NCBI RefSeq assembly: GCF_002954725.1
Contig: NZ_MSCQ01000001.1
Span: 1,737,200-1,801,199 of the forward strand
Direction: 5' to 3'
DNA from: Photobacterium phosphoreum
GTDB taxonomy: Bacteria > Pseudomonadota > Gammaproteobacteria > Enterobacterales > Vibrionaceae
Length of the DNA stretch: 64,000 nt
In this document: positions 51,022-61,160 of the stretch, piece after piece
Layout: every line of letters starts with the position of its first letter
How positions within the stretch are numbered: position 1 is the first letter of the stretch
Program-made: the position numbers and the translations under genes
Notes under the pieces: generated by a model
The model's input: the letters and a program-made list of their open reading frames with translations, nothing else
What the model was told of the DNA's origin: nothing
The model's database searches: none

Positions 51022-52284
51022 ATGTCCGTAAATATACGTTATCTTTCCCTTGTTCTTTGCACAGCCCTTACCAGTAGTTCAGCTTTTAGTGCCGGTTTTC
51101 AAGTATCAGAACAATCAGCATCAGGCTTAGGTCGTGCTTTTGCTGGGGAGGCAGCCATTGCTGATAATGCTGCCGTGATCTCTCGTAACCCAGCAGCAAT
51201 GACTCAATTTAGCACCATGACAGTGTCAGTCGTCGGCAGTATCGTCATGCCCGATGTTGATGTGATTGCGTATGATGCGCCTAACGGTGTCCAAACTGCA
51301 AAAAATGTTGCTCCTACTGCTTTTGTTCCTGCCAGTTATTTTGTTCAACCGCTTAATGATCGTCTTTCTTGGGGGCTTGCCTTATTTTCAGGCTATGGCG
51401 TTACTACAGATTATCCCGCTGATTTTTATGATGGCACATCCGCAGGTAAAACCTCACTCGTTGCAATGAACTTAAATCCAAGTGTTGCTTACAAAGTTAA
51501 TCACCAATTAAGCCTTGGTGTAGGTCTCAATGCTGTTTATGCCAAGGCTGAACTTTATCGTCATTATGGTCAGAATGCGTTACCTTTCTATCCCGCGATT
51601 AAGCCTAGTGATAAAACCATTAACATGGAAGGTGACACGTGGAGTTGGGGATGGAATATTGGAGCTTTCTATCAATTAGACGATAACAATCGTTTTGGCC
51701 TTGCCTACCGTTCTAAAGTTGATCTTGATTTTGAAGGCGATTTTACTGATTACTCTGGATTAGTATTAGGTAGTGCCAATCGGGGTAACACGATTAAAGG
51801 TAAACTTCCAGTTGTCCTACCTGCCACTGCTGAATTCTCAGGTTTTCATCAGCTTAATCATCAAATTGCCGTTCATTACAGTATTTTCTGGACTCAATGG
51901 AGCTTATTTAAGGAATTACGCGCCACCAATGAGCAATGTAATTTAAATGGTCAAATGCCGGGTATCTGCTTACTAAAAGATGAAGACTATAGTGATGCAT
52001 TTCGATGGTCTATTGGTACCACATATACCCTCAATCCTAGCGTGATATTACGCGCAGGGTTTGCCTACGATGAACAAGGTGGTAAAGCCACATTGAGTAT
52101 TCCTGATACTGACCGATTTTGGTATTCAGCTGGCGCAACCTACCAACATAGTCCTCAATTAAGCATTGATCTTGGTATTAGTTATATCTATGGCAAAGAA
52201 AGTGACTTTATTGAAAATAAACAACGTTTTACTGCCAGTAGTGTTGCCTATATTGGGGCTGCACAACTTAACTACACCTTTTAG
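51022..52284 (+). CDS. fadL: long-chain fatty acid outer-membrane transporter FadL family
   Basis: Outer-membrane beta-barrel for long-chain fatty acid entry, 420 residues. Signal peptide cleaved near AFSA-GFQVSE; the hatch signature GFQVSEQSASGLGRAFAGEAAIADNAAVISRNPAAMTQF-type N-terminus is split by the mature start. Repeated amphipathic strands fill the rest, and the C-terminus ends LNYTF with the terminal Phe required for Bam assembly. Ribosome site AGAGAGGC. It lies 34 bp from the downstream lipase gene, a pairing known in Vibrio cholerae, where VolA releases fatty acids that FadL imports. Confidence 0.93.
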   Translation: MSVNIRYLSLVLCTALTSSSAFSAGFQVSEQSASGLGRAFAGEAAIADNAAVISRNPAAMTQFSTMTVSVVGSIVMPDVDVIAYDAPNGVQTAKNVAPTAFVPASYFVQPLNDRLSWGLALFSGYGVTTDYPADFYDGTSAGKTSLVAMNLNPSVAYKVNHQLSLGVGLNAVYAKAELYRHYGQNALPFYPAIKPSDKTINMEGDTWSWGWNIGAFYQLDDNNRFGLAYRSKVDLDFEGDFTDYSGLVLGSANRGNTIKGKLPVVLPATAEFSGFHQLNHQIAVHYSIFWTQWSLFKELRATNEQCNLNGQMPGICLLKDEDYSDAFRWSIGTTYTLNPSVILRAGFAYDEQGGKATLSIPDTDRFWYSAGATYQHSPQLSIDLGISYIYGKESDFIENKQRFTASSVAYIGAAQLNYTF

Positions 52285-52318
52285 CCGCTATACATAACAA
52301 CATTTAATAAGGAAATAT

Positions 52319-54730
52319 ATGAACAAGTATATTTTAACGATACTAACAACAAGTTTAGGGCTAATGGGCTGTGGTGGTGACAATAAACTTGAGGGAGCAC
52401 CAACGCTAGATCCAAGTATTACCGATAACATCAACGCCGCCACTAAAATTAACTTTGATTTAATCACTGATCCACAAAACCCTGTCCTCGTCCAACCCAC
52501 TTATTTATTAATGGACAGTCGCGATGGCACCTTAAATACCGAACTCGCAGCAGCAGATCCCAATGATCTCAGCGATCCATTAGTCGCCATGGGACACACT
52601 GATGGTTGGAGTACAAGCCAACCACTACAACTGCAATTTGTTGGCGTTAACCTTGATAGTACCACTATCGCTAATGGCTTTTATTTAATTGAATCTAACG
52701 ATCCTACCAATAGTACCGATACCACAGAACCGATTAAACTCACTCAAGAAAAGGGCGATTTTACGCTCTCAGCATCAGGTACTACCCTGACTGTTATGTT
52801 GTTAAAGCCGCTAAAACCAGCCAGTCATTATATGTTTGCGATTACTAATGACCTTAAAGACAGTAACGGTGATAGTGTCGGCATGAGCAACAGCTATGCG
52901 GTATTAAAAGCTAATGCACCCGCTCCTGTTGCAGCCCTACTTCCCGCCCAAAATATTACCCACGCCACAGAAGCTGAATTTGTTAAAGCGGGTGTTGACA
53001 AAAACAGTATTATGTTCTCTAGTTGGTTTACAACCGCTTCAGTCGGTGATGCCGTTTATGCCGTCAAAGCAGCCACTGCATTAGCATTACAACACGGCGC
53101 AAAAACAGTGTGGCAAGGCAGTGCTGTTAGCGATGACGTCACCGCTTCTGACCTACGCAGTCTGTTTACGTTTGCTAACCTTACTGATAGCAAAACAACC
53201 ACACCACAAGCAAAAGGTGAAATCTATACAGGTACAGTAGCACTGCCCTATTTCTTAAATAATACTGCCGCAGGTTTTGTTATAACACCTTGGCAAAGTG
53301 GCATGCCAAGTTTAGCTATTATTAGTTCAATATTAACCACAGGCAGCGATGCTGATAAAGCAGCAATCATTGAGCAATTAGCCATACTGAATGTCACCCC
53401 GACCGATATTGCAGCGGCGAGCAGTGATGCTGACATACAACGTCGATTATTGACCACACTAGCAGGTGCAACACTGATATTAGCCAATGGTGAACAACTT
53501 GATCCACAGCGATTGATCACCCGCTTTAGTCCATTACCCAAATTACAATCAGTACAATATATTGATTACACGCTCGTTCTTCCGATAGATCCTAAATGCG
53601 ACAAGATAGGAAAAAACGGCACTAATATTTATTTACACGGTATTACCAGCACCAAAGACAGCGTATTAGCACTGGCAGATAATATTATTGGTGATAATTG
53701 CCAAGCTATTTTTGCCATCGATCATCCATTACATGGCAGCCGAACAATCAAAGGTATTGATGGCAGTGCCAGTAACGGCCACCCTGAATACTATTTAAAT
53801 TTATCAACGCTCACTGTCGCAAGAGACAATCTACGCCAAAGCACAAGTGACATCATTGGATTACGAGCAGCAATTGGACAAATATTTGCCACTATTGCAA
53901 CGGGTGATACCACAGCAATAGGTAGCCTAGGCAATTTAAAAACCCTCGATCCAACGCAAGGGGTTAGCTTTATTGGCCACTCTTTAGGGGCTATTACGGG
54001 TGTTAGTGTGGCAAACCTTGTCAATCGTCCAGTAAGCCAACCTCAAACAGACGCTGTATTGTTTAATATCAATGCACTGGCATTAGCTAACCCTGGCGGT
54101 GAAATTCCTTATTTATTGCTTAACTCTGGCAGCTTTGGGGATTTTGTTAAGGGTAATTTAATGGCAACAACCAATGAAACGTTTAATGCTTTTTGTCAGC
54201 AACAGTCACTCGCCGCGGAGGTTTGTTTTAACACTTATCAAAGTAATTTGATCACACAAGGCGATCCAACATCACTCGCGATACTCACAGCAATGTATTC
54301 TACCTTTAATAATTTTGGGTATGCAGCCCAAACGGTGCTAGATACCATTGATCCAACCAACCACGCACCATTAATAAATTCAAACATCGCGGTATATCTG
54401 GCGCAGGTAAAAGACGATGCAACCATTCCAAACGCTGTCACGCTAGGTGCAACCGTTACTGGAACCAACATTGCTCAACCATACTCACCTTTTGCGGGCA
54501 CAACCCCTTTAATTAGTGGTCTACAGCTGGTTATCACCACTCAATCAATCAGTCATCCAGTAATACGTAGCGCATTATTATTTAAAGCCGGTGATCACTC
54601 ATCACTACTCTCACCACACTCTAATGCCGCGGTAACAAAAGAAATGCAACTAGGAATAGCCTCTTTTACAGAGAACAACGGTAAAAACTTAATCGTTACC
54701 AATAAAAGTGTTCTCACAACAACACCTTAA
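52319..54730 (+). CDS. volA: surface lipoprotein lysophospholipase VolA
   Basis: Predicted surface-exposed lipoprotein of 803 residues that hydrolyses lysophosphatidylcholine; V. cholerae VolA is the characterised member. The lipoprotein signal ends LTTSLGLMGCGG with the lipid-anchored Cys at about residue 18, and the following Gly-Gly-Asp-Asn avoids the +2 Asp Lol-retention signal. A Bacterial virulence factor lipase N-terminal type domain comes first. The nucleophile elbow FIGHSLGAITG has Ser555. The gene follows fadL closely, supporting a phospholipid-to-fatty-acid uptake unit. The name is inferred from domain layout plus neighbour. Confidence 0.88.
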   Translation: MNKYILTILTTSLGLMGCGGDNKLEGAPTLDPSITDNINAATKINFDLITDPQNPVLVQPTYLLMDSRDGTLNTELAAADPNDLSDPLVAMGHTDGWSTSQPLQLQFVGVNLDSTTIANGFYLIESNDPTNSTDTTEPIKLTQEKGDFTLSASGTTLTVMLLKPLKPASHYMFAITNDLKDSNGDSVGMSNSYAVLKANAPAPVAALLPAQNITHATEAEFVKAGVDKNSIMFSSWFTTASVGDAVYAVKAATALALQHGAKTVWQGSAVSDDVTASDLRSLFTFANLTDSKTTTPQAKGEIYTGTVALPYFLNNTAAGFVITPWQSGMPSLAIISSILTTGSDADKAAIIEQLAILNVTPTDIAAASSDADIQRRLLTTLAGATLILANGEQLDPQRLITRFSPLPKLQSVQYIDYTLVLPIDPKCDKIGKNGTNIYLHGITSTKDSVLALADNIIGDNCQAIFAIDHPLHGSRTIKGIDGSASNGHPEYYLNLSTLTVARDNLRQSTSDIIGLRAAIGQIFATIATGDTTAIGSLGNLKTLDPTQGVSFIGHSLGAITGVSVANLVNRPVSQPQTDAVLFNINALALANPGGEIPYLLLNSGSFGDFVKGNLMATTNETFNAFCQQQSLAAEVCFNTYQSNLITQGDPTSLAILTAMYSTFNNFGYAAQTVLDTIDPTNHAPLINSNIAVYLAQVKDDATIPNAVTLGATVTGTNIAQPYSPFAGTTPLISGLQLVITTQSISHPVIRSALLFKAGDHSSLLSPHSNAAVTKEMQLGIASFTENNGKNLIVTNKSVLTTTP

Positions 54731-54757
54731 TATTTTATTAAAAAAAATATCACATTA

Positions 54758-54788
54758 TAAAAGCGAGCATTTTGCTCGCTTTTATTTC
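54758..54788 (+). terminator. rho-independent terminator of fadL-volA
   Basis: Perfect 10-bp stem aaaagcgagc/gctcgctttt with a 5-base loop, followed by a T-rich tract. Confidence 0.92.
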
Positions 54789-55006
54789 TTTTTAAAAACA
54801 ATAACATATAACAATTTACACACCGAAAATCATACATTTGTACTGCGTATATTTTTTTCTCGACAAATACTGAAAATCAAGCACACTGTGATATATGAGA
54901 TCAACGTCTCATAATAATAATTAAATCTGTTGTTTCAGTCGCTATAAATGCCCTAAAAAACGAAGCAATATCGTAAACATAAACTATAGATGGAACATCC
55001 CTTTTT

Positions 55007-56329
55007 ATGAATCCTGTAATTATCGCCGTATGCATCATGCTGGTACTCGCTTTAATGCGAGTCAATGTCGTGGTTGCTCTTACATTTAGTGCCATTGTCG
55101 GTGGCCTCATCGGAGGATTATCCCTTACCGATGCTGTTTCTGCCTTTGAAGGTGGCTTAGGTGGCGGTGCAACAACTGCATTAAGCTATGCCATGTTAGG
55201 TGCTTTTGCCGTCGCTATTTCGCGATCAGGCATTACTGATGTCCTTGCTCAAAAAGTTATTAAGCGCATTAGCGGCCACGAAAATATCGCGGCTGCGACA
55301 GGTGTTAAATATAGCGTTCTTATCATTTTAGTATTACTTGCCATTTCTTCTCAGAACGTCATTCCTGTCCATATCGCCTTTATTCCAATTGTTATTCCAC
55401 CGCTATTGCATGTTTTTGCAAAACTTAAACTTGATCGTCGATTAATTGCGTGTGTATTAACCTTTGGTTTAGTCACACCTTATATGGTACTTCCCATTGG
55501 TTTTGGTGGTATTTTCCTCAATAATATTTTGCTTAAAAACTTACACGATAATGGTTTAGATGTTGTTGCAAGCCAAGTGCCTATCGCAATGATTTTACCC
55601 GCTTGTGGCATGCTGTTTGGTTTATTAACTGCTATTTTTGTGAGCTACCGTAAACCTCGTGAATACTCAGAAGAAAAGATCCTAGCGAGTGAGCCAGAAA
55701 AGAAAGAAATTGATATGCGCCATGTTTATGTGGCTGTCGGCGCAATTTTTGCCGCATTAGGGGCACAACTTTACAGTGGCTCAATGATTATCGGTGGTTT
55801 AGTCGGTTTTATGGTGTTTACCTTTACCGGTGTTATCAAGTGGAAAGAAACCCACGACGTGTTCACTCAAGGTGTGCATATGATGGCAATGATCGGCTTT
55901 ATTATGATTGCAGCAGCAGGTTTTGCAGCAGTAATGAAAGCAACAGGTGGCGTTGAAACTTTAGTTAACTCACTAGAAGCTATTATCGGTAACAACAAGC
56001 CATTGGCTGCATTGTTAATGCTAGTAGTAGGTTTATTAGTGACCATGGGTATTGGTTCATCATTCTCCACCATTCCCATCCTAGCGACAATTTATGTGCC
56101 TTTATGTATCTCTTTTGGTTTTTCACCAATGGCGACTATTGCAATAGTCGGTACGGCCGCGGCTCTGGGCGATGCGGGTTCACCTGCCTCTGATTCAACC
56201 CTTGGTCCAACATCGGGTTTGAATGCCGATGGACAACATGATCATATTTGGGACTCTGTAGTACCAACGTTTATTCACTACAATTTGCCATTGATCGCCT
56301 TTGGCTGGATAGCATCAATGATCCTTTAG
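55007..56329 (+). CDS. Na+/H+ antiporter family protein
   Basis: Inner-membrane transporter of 440 residues with about twelve helices, resembling the HI_0325-like Na+/H+ antiporter family (Na_H_antiport_2 plus NhaC-type domains). Signature features are the two related halves, each with conserved polar loops: [21 protein letters not shown] and [32 protein letters not shown]. Substrate is not certain; some relatives move amino acids. The ribosome site is weak. Single gene with a shared terminator. Confidence 0.85.
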   Translation: MNPVIIAVCIMLVLALMRVNVVVALTFSAIVGGLIGGLSLTDAVSAFEGGLGGGATTALSYAMLGAFAVAISRSGITDVLAQKVIKRISGHENIAAATGVKYSVLIILVLLAISSQNVIPVHIAFIPIVIPPLLHVFAKLKLDRRLIACVLTFGLVTPYMVLPIGFGGIFLNNILLKNLHDNGLDVVASQVPIAMILPACGMLFGLLTAIFVSYRKPREYSEEKILASEPEKKEIDMRHVYVAVGAIFAALGAQLYSGSMIIGGLVGFMVFTFTGVIKWKETHDVFTQGVHMMAMIGFIMIAAAGFAAVMKATGGVETLVNSLEAIIGNNKPLAALLMLVVGLLVTMGIGSSFSTIPILATIYVPLCISFGFSPMATIAIVGTAAALGDAGSPASDSTLGPTSGLNADGQHDHIWDSVVPTFIHYNLPLIAFGWIASMIL

Positions 56330-56376
56330 TGATTGTCAGTTAAATATAACCCCAGTCATTTAAGATAAAACAAAAA

Positions 56377-56408
56377 AAACCGCCAACGGTCAACGTGGCG
56401 GTTTTTTT
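56377..56408. terminator. bidirectional terminator between antiporter and grxD
   Basis: Stem aaccgcca/tggcggtt with a 10-base loop, flanked by an A run on the left and a T run on the right, suiting both convergent genes. Confidence 0.9.
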
Positions 56409-56440
56409 ATAAGCGCTAAATAACACACTAATAGATAAGC

Positions 56441-56779
56441 TTACTCAGCAGCTTGTGCATCACTACGTGCAGCTGACTCTTTAATTAACGTCTGCAACTC
56501 ACCTTTTTGGAACATTTCCAAAATGATGTCACAACCACCAATTAGCTCACCGTCAATCCATAATTGTGGGAATGTTGGCCACTGTGCATAAATAGGTAAT
56601 TCAGCACGGATATCTGGATTTTGAAGAATATCTACAAACGCAAATTTCTCACCGCAGTTCATTAACGCTTGTGATGCTTGTGATGAGAAGCCACAGCTTG
56701 GTAATTTTGGAGAGCCTTTCATGTACAACAAAATAGCGTTATCTGCGATTTGTTGCTTAATTTTATCGATAGTTTCCAT
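56441..56779 (-). CDS. grxD: monothiol glutaredoxin 4 (Grx4)
   Basis: Monothiol glutaredoxin that binds a glutathione-ligated 2Fe-2S cluster and works with BolA proteins in iron-sulfur delivery. The 112 residues have the CGFS active site (LPSCGFSSQA at about residue 30), WPTFPQLWIDGELIGGCDI for glutathione binding and KLIKES-like C-terminal helix. ATG follows GAGGA by 4 bases. Divergent from sodB, the same neighbours as in E. coli. Confidence 0.97.
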   Translation of the reverse strand: METIDKIKQQIADNAILLYMKGSPKLPSCGFSSQASQALMNCGEKFAFVDILQNPDIRAELPIYAQWPTFPQLWIDGELIGGCDIILEMFQKGELQTLIKESAARSDAQAAE

Positions 56780-57109
56780 AGCTTCCTCGTCCGATTCTAA
56801 TAATCATTTATTATAAACCCTACCATTCTACTTGGTTATCGTCACCAATAAAAATACTTTCAAATTATGTTTAGCGGCTCTTTTCAGCAATAAAGCGCAA
56901 TCTTAGTTATATTGATATCTATTAAGTGGTTATTGACCTTATGAATAACGAGGTATAGGGTATTTTTTTAAGCTTAATGCTTTTAATAAACTAAAAACTT
57001 GCTAAAATAAAACGGTCAGATTCAAATAATAAGTAGGCGCCAACGTCTACTAGAAGTAATGTCGTGGGCAGTAAGCCCAATAACAACAATTAAAATGGAG
57101 AATTGAGCA
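56780..57109. other. grxD-sodB divergent intergenic region
   Basis: 330 bp holding both promoters and the sodB leader. In E. coli sodB mRNA is a RyhB target; a RyhB-pairing site could lie just before the ATG, but no partner RNA is visible here to check pairing. No gene. Confidence 0.5.
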
Positions 57110-57700
57110 ATGGCATTTGAACTACCAGCTCTACCGTACGCAATCAACGCTCTTGAGCCACATATCTCTCAAGAGACACTAGAATACCATTACGGTAAGC
57201 ATCACAACACGTATGTTGTTAAGCTAAACGGTCTTGTAGAAGGTACTGACCTTGCTGAAAAATCTCTTGAAGAAATCGTACAGACTTCTACTGGTGGTGT
57301 TTTCAACAACGCAGCTCAAGTATGGAACCACACATTCTACTGGCATTGCCTAAGTCCAAATGGCGGCGGCGAGCCAACTGGCGAATTAGCGGATGCAATT
57401 GTTAAAGCATTTGGTTCTTTCGCAGAATTCAAAGCTAAGTTCACAGATTCTGCAATCAACAACTTTGGTTCAGGCTGGACATGGTTAGTTAAAACAGAAG
57501 ATGGCGCATTAGAAATCGTTAACACTTCAAACGCGGGTTGCCCTATTGCAGAAGAAGGTCTAAAAATGACTCCACTTCTAACAGTAGATGTATGGGAACA
57601 CGCTTACTACATCGATTACCGCAATGTTCGTCCTGATTACATGGCTGCATTCTGGGCATTGGTTAACTGGGACTTCGCTGCTAAAAATCTAGCTGCTTAA
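57110..57700 (+). CDS. sodB: superoxide dismutase (Fe), SodB
   Basis: Converts superoxide to oxygen and hydrogen peroxide. The 196 residues match FeSOD. Metal ligands are seen in YHYGKHHNTYV (His27 region), NNAAQVWNHTFYW (His about 74) and DVWEHAYY (Asp and His). The FeSOD-type residues AAQVWNH and FGSGWTWLV favour iron over manganese. The codons are strongly biased, as in highly expressed genes. GGAG lies 11 bases before the ATG. A strong shared terminator follows. Confidence 0.97.
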   Translation: MAFELPALPYAINALEPHISQETLEYHYGKHHNTYVVKLNGLVEGTDLAEKSLEEIVQTSTGGVFNNAAQVWNHTFYWHCLSPNGGGEPTGELADAIVKAFGSFAEFKAKFTDSAINNFGSGWTWLVKTEDGALEIVNTSNAGCPIAEEGLKMTPLLTVDVWEHAYYIDYRNVRPDYMAAFWALVNWDFAAKNLAA

Positions 57701-57719
57701 TTTACAGTAATAAAAACAC

Positions 57720-57752
57720 TAAAAACCCGCTTATTTAAGCGGGTTTTTTTAT
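57720..57752. terminator. bidirectional terminator between sodB and asd
   Basis: Stem aaaaacccgctta/taagcgggttttt with a 2-3 base loop and T/A runs on both sides. Confidence 0.93.
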
Positions 57753-57769
57753 TGCTCTAATATTTAAAA

Positions 57770-58888
57770 TTAGGCTTTTGCTGCTAGTAAAATACGTAGT
57801 GTACGACGTAACGGCTCTGCTGCCCCCCAAAGTAACTGATCGCCAACCGTAAACGCATTCAGGTATTTATCACCCATAGCAAGTTTACGTAAACGACCAA
57901 CAGGCACAGATAACGTTCCTGTCACTTTCGCTGGACTCAATTCTTGTACTGTAATATCACGCTCATTAGGGATCACTTTAACCCAATCATTATGGGATGC
58001 AATAATCGCTTCAACTTCATCTAGCGGAACATTTTTCTTGAGCTTTAATGTTAATGCTTGGCTATGACAACGCATTGCACCAATACGTACACACGTACCA
58101 TCAATTGGAATCGGGCTATCTTGCAATCCTAAAATTTTATTGGTTTCAACCGATGCCTTCCACTCTTCTTTGCTTTGACCATTATCACGCTTAACATCAA
58201 TCCATGGAATTAATGAACCCGCCAATGGTGCGCCAAATTCTTGAGCAGGAAAATCTGCCGAACGCAGTGTTTGTGCAACTTTACGATCAATATCTAAAAT
58301 TGACGACGCTGGATTGGCTAACTCACTAGCAACAGAATCATTAACCACGCCCATTTGGCTGATTAACTCACGCATATTCTTGGCACCAGCACCCGATGCA
58401 GCTTGATAAGTTTGAGAGGTCATCCACTCAACCAAACCCGCTTTATATAAGCCGCCAACTGCCATTAACATCAAACTAACAGTACAGTTACCCCCCACAT
58501 AGGTATTAATTCCGCTATGAATACCTTGCTGAATCTGATCAAAGTTAACTGGATCAAGAGTAATGATTGAATCGGGCTGCATGCGTAATGTTGATGCAGC
58601 ATCAATCCAATAGCCTTTCCAACCTGCTTGACGCAATGCTGGATACACTTTTTCAGTATAACTACCGCCCTGACAGGTGATCACGACATCCAGTCGCTTT
58701 AATGCTTCAATATCAAACGCATCTTGTAGTACACCTGCATCTTTACCAAAATTGGGCGCCGCTAAACCGACTTGTGATGTGGTAAAAAAGACCGGGTCAA
58801 TAACGCCAAAGTCACCTTCTTCGACCATGCGCTGCATCAAGACTGAACCCACCATGCCACGCCAACCCACTAAACCTACTGTCATCAT
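57770..58888 (-). CDS. asd: aspartate-semialdehyde dehydrogenase
   Basis: Makes aspartate-4-semialdehyde for lysine/diaminopimelate, threonine and methionine synthesis. Chosen start ATG 58888 gives 372 residues; TTG 58894 is better spaced from GGGAG (5 bases), and a second ATG is at 58885. The NADPH loop [18 protein letters not shown], the catalytic Cys in [13 protein letters not shown], substrate motif [15 protein letters not shown] and [13 protein letters not shown] with the catalytic His are present. Close to E. coli Asd throughout. Confidence 0.97.
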   Translation of the reverse strand: MMTVGLVGWRGMVGSVLMQRMVEEGDFGVIDPVFFTTSQVGLAAPNFGKDAGVLQDAFDIEALKRLDVVITCQGGSYTEKVYPALRQAGWKGYWIDAASTLRMQPDSIITLDPVNFDQIQQGIHSGINTYVGGNCTVSLMLMAVGGLYKAGLVEWMTSQTYQAASGAGAKNMRELISQMGVVNDSVASELANPASSILDIDRKVAQTLRSADFPAQEFGAPLAGSLIPWIDVKRDNGQSKEEWKASVETNKILGLQDSPIPIDGTCVRIGAMRCHSQALTLKLKKNVPLDEVEAIIASHNDWVKVIPNERDITVQELSPAKVTGTLSVPVGRLRKLAMGDKYLNAFTVGDQLLWGAAEPLRRTLRILLAAKA

Positions 58889-59596
58889 TTGCAACTACAC
58901 TCCCTGTGGTATTAAAATCTCTTTATCCATCTATAGAGATTTACGAGACCAAAAACAAGCATAATTTTCAATTATAAATAAAAAAATATCGTACTTTACA
59001 CCTAACCATATTTTACGGCTTTATTATCATTTGAGTTTCTTATCAGCCACATTAGGTTTTATTATCGCTTATATTAGCATCAAAAAAAGCATAAAAACCA
59101 ATCAATAATTATTATAAAACAGTATTTAATGGTTATTAAACGAGCTTATCCATTGATTATGCAATCAAGCTAGTAAAAGGTTAACCTTGGCAGAACTTTG
59201 AAAAAAAAACCTTTCCCTGATAGTCTCCCCTACTGTGAATAAGCAGGTAGATAATTCATAACTACTATAATTAGTAGCTTTTTATACTTTACCCATCACT
59301 TTTTATAAGATTTTAGTAGACACACCACAACTTTACAAAAAATATAAAACACAACATAAGAACCATCAATTAACACTAAAAGAACAACTAAAGTCAGTGT
59401 TTTACGAAAGATCTGCATCAAAAAGACTTAGATCACAGAAAGAAACATTATTTATCACGATGATAAATCAATTTGCTAAAGTAACGCCGCTTCAGTCGCC
59501 GTCTTTTTCAATCCGATTTAAAAACCAATGATAAATAGTATTGATTGGTTGGGTTGGACCCAATTTCAACAAGCTCGATAAAACAAGGTTAGAAGT
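58889..59596. other. asd-nhaC divergent intergenic region
   Basis: About 700 bp, AT-rich, with no gene. Contains aatctct/agagatt near 58917-58940 just upstream of asd, a ctacta/tagtag hairpin near 59265, and the perfect palindrome at 59450-59468. I searched for a lysine riboswitch, since it occurs before asd-like and nhaC-like genes in some bacteria, and did not see its conserved blocks. Confidence 0.55.
59450..59468. promoter_or_regulatory. 19-bp palindrome upstream of nhaC
   Basis: atttatca-cga-tgataaat: perfect 8-bp arms around 3 bases, 129 bp before the nhaC start. It looks like a dimeric repressor or activator site. I do not recognise the factor. Confidence 0.6.
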
Positions 59597-61048
59597 ATGG
59601 AAAAACAGACAATAGTGAAACTACCCTCAGTAATGCAAGTCATTATTGCCCTTGGTATTTTCCTTGCCCTTGCATTCTCTTTTACCTCAAAATTGAATTT
59701 GCCAATCCAACTGGCGTTATATATCGGTTGGTTTGTAATTATTGCACTAGGTATTAAACTCGGACACGATTACAAATCGCTAGAAAAAGCCGCGACAAAA
59801 GGTATTGCTAACGGCTTAGGCGCAGTACTGATCTTATTAGCTGTTGGCTCGCTAGTCGGCACTTGGATTGCTGGCGGTATTGTTCCAACTATTATTTACT
59901 ACGGTCTTGAAGCGATTCACCCTTCCATTTTCTTGCTAGCAACAATGATCATCTGTTCATTAACGGCATTAGCAACAGGCACATCTTGGGGAGCTGCAGG
60001 TACTGCAGGTATTGCAATGATGGGTATCGGTCAAGGTCTTGGTATTCCACCACCAATGACAGCTGGTGCAGTACTTTCTGGTTGTTATTTTGGTGATAAA
60101 ATGTCACCACTATCAGATTCAGTGATCCTTGCTTCTTCAATGTCTAACGTTGAAATCATGGAACACATTAAAGGCATGTTGCCCATTGCGCTGATCAGTT
60201 ATGTCATCACTGGTATTTTATTTACTGCCGTTGGTTTCCACTACGCTGGTAGCGTTGACATGACCCAAGTAGATTCTGTGATTGCGGCAATGGATAAACA
60301 ATTTGTTATTTCACCGTTATCATTTATTCCTGTCATTATTGTTCTAGTATTATTAGCGTTCCGTTTACCTTCTTTCCCTGTGATTTCATTTGGCTCACTG
60401 TTAGGTATTGTGTGGGCGATTATGGTTCAAGGCATGGATCCGCTTAAAGCGATTAACGCAGCATGGGCTCCATTCTCTATTAGCTCTGGGGTTGAATTTA
60501 TTGATGCGATTCTAAACCGTGGTGGTATGTCATCGATGCTGGGTTCAGTAGCGGTTATTATCTTTGGTTTAGGTTTTGGTGGCTTACTTGATAAAGTCGG
60601 CGTTCTGCAAACCATCGCACGCTTATTTGAAAGCAAAGTAAAGTCAGCAGGTAGCCTTGCTGTTTCTACTATCGCAACCGCTTTCCTTGGTAACGTTTTT
60701 GGTTCTGCAATGTACGTATCATTAATTCTAACGCCAAAAATTTGTGCTAAGAACTATGACCGTCTAGGTTACCAACGTAAGAACCTATCACGTAATGCTG
60801 AATTTGGTGGCACGCTTACTTCAGGCATGGTGCCTTGGAGTGATAATGGTATCTACATGGCGAGTATTTTAGGTGTCGCTACCTTCTCTTACGCGCCATT
60901 CATGTGGTTAAGCTTTGTCTGTATTATCGTGACGATTGTAACGTCTTACATGGGCTGGTTTGTCGATCGTTGTCCACCAGCAACCGCAGAGCAATTAGCT
61001 CAAGATGACGAAGATGAATTAATGACAATAAAGAAACTTACGTCATAA
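59597..61048 (+). CDS. nhaC: Na+/H+ antiporter NhaC
   Basis: Inner-membrane secondary transporter of 483 residues with about twelve helices, NhaC family. Conserved blocks: GTSWGAAGTAGIAMMGIGQGLG, GCYFGDKMSPLSDSVILASS (conserved charged/polar transport site) and the matching repeat FGSAMYVSLIL with MVPWSDNGIYMASILGV. Some relatives exchange malate-Na+ for lactate-H+ or move lysine, so the exact substrate is uncertain. ATG follows AAGG by 8 bases. The upstream palindrome suggests specific regulation. Confidence 0.9.
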   Translation: MEKQTIVKLPSVMQVIIALGIFLALAFSFTSKLNLPIQLALYIGWFVIIALGIKLGHDYKSLEKAATKGIANGLGAVLILLAVGSLVGTWIAGGIVPTIIYYGLEAIHPSIFLLATMIICSLTALATGTSWGAAGTAGIAMMGIGQGLGIPPPMTAGAVLSGCYFGDKMSPLSDSVILASSMSNVEIMEHIKGMLPIALISYVITGILFTAVGFHYAGSVDMTQVDSVIAAMDKQFVISPLSFIPVIIVLVLLAFRLPSFPVISFGSLLGIVWAIMVQGMDPLKAINAAWAPFSISSGVEFIDAILNRGGMSSMLGSVAVIIFGLGFGGLLDKVGVLQTIARLFESKVKSAGSLAVSTIATAFLGNVFGSAMYVSLILTPKICAKNYDRLGYQRKNLSRNAEFGGTLTSGMVPWSDNGIYMASILGVATFSYAPFMWLSFVCIIVTIVTSYMGWFVDRCPPATAEQLAQDDEDELMTIKKLTS

Positions 61049-61079
61049 TTTATTAACCATCAAATATAAGCGGTATAAC

Positions 61080-61160
61080 GAACCCCTTTATTTTATATAG
61101 AGTAACTATTTTATATAGAGCAGCTCTTTCATATAGAATAGCTAAAAGGGGTTCTTTTTT
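61080..61160 (+). terminator. long-loop terminator after nhaC containing 18-bp repeats
   Basis: Arms gaaccccttt (61080-61089) and aaaggggttc (61145-61154) pair perfectly and are followed by six T. The 55-base loop is almost entirely three tandem 18-bp repeats (listed separately). It lies 31 bp after nhaC and also extends to the 3' end of ureG. Confidence 0.75.
61092..61145. repeat. three 18-bp tandem repeats in the terminator loop
   Basis: Units 61092-61109, 61110-61127 and 61128-61145 share tttatatagag(t/c)a(a/g)ct with a few substitutions. The period is exact. The third unit is the most diverged. Confidence 0.85.

Noticed and set aside
54708-54914. 68-codon frame after volA
   Set aside because: Passes through the volA terminator and overlaps volA's end.
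58889-59596. Lysine riboswitch before asd or nhaC
   Set aside because: The conserved blocks of the lysine aptamer are not seen on either strand.
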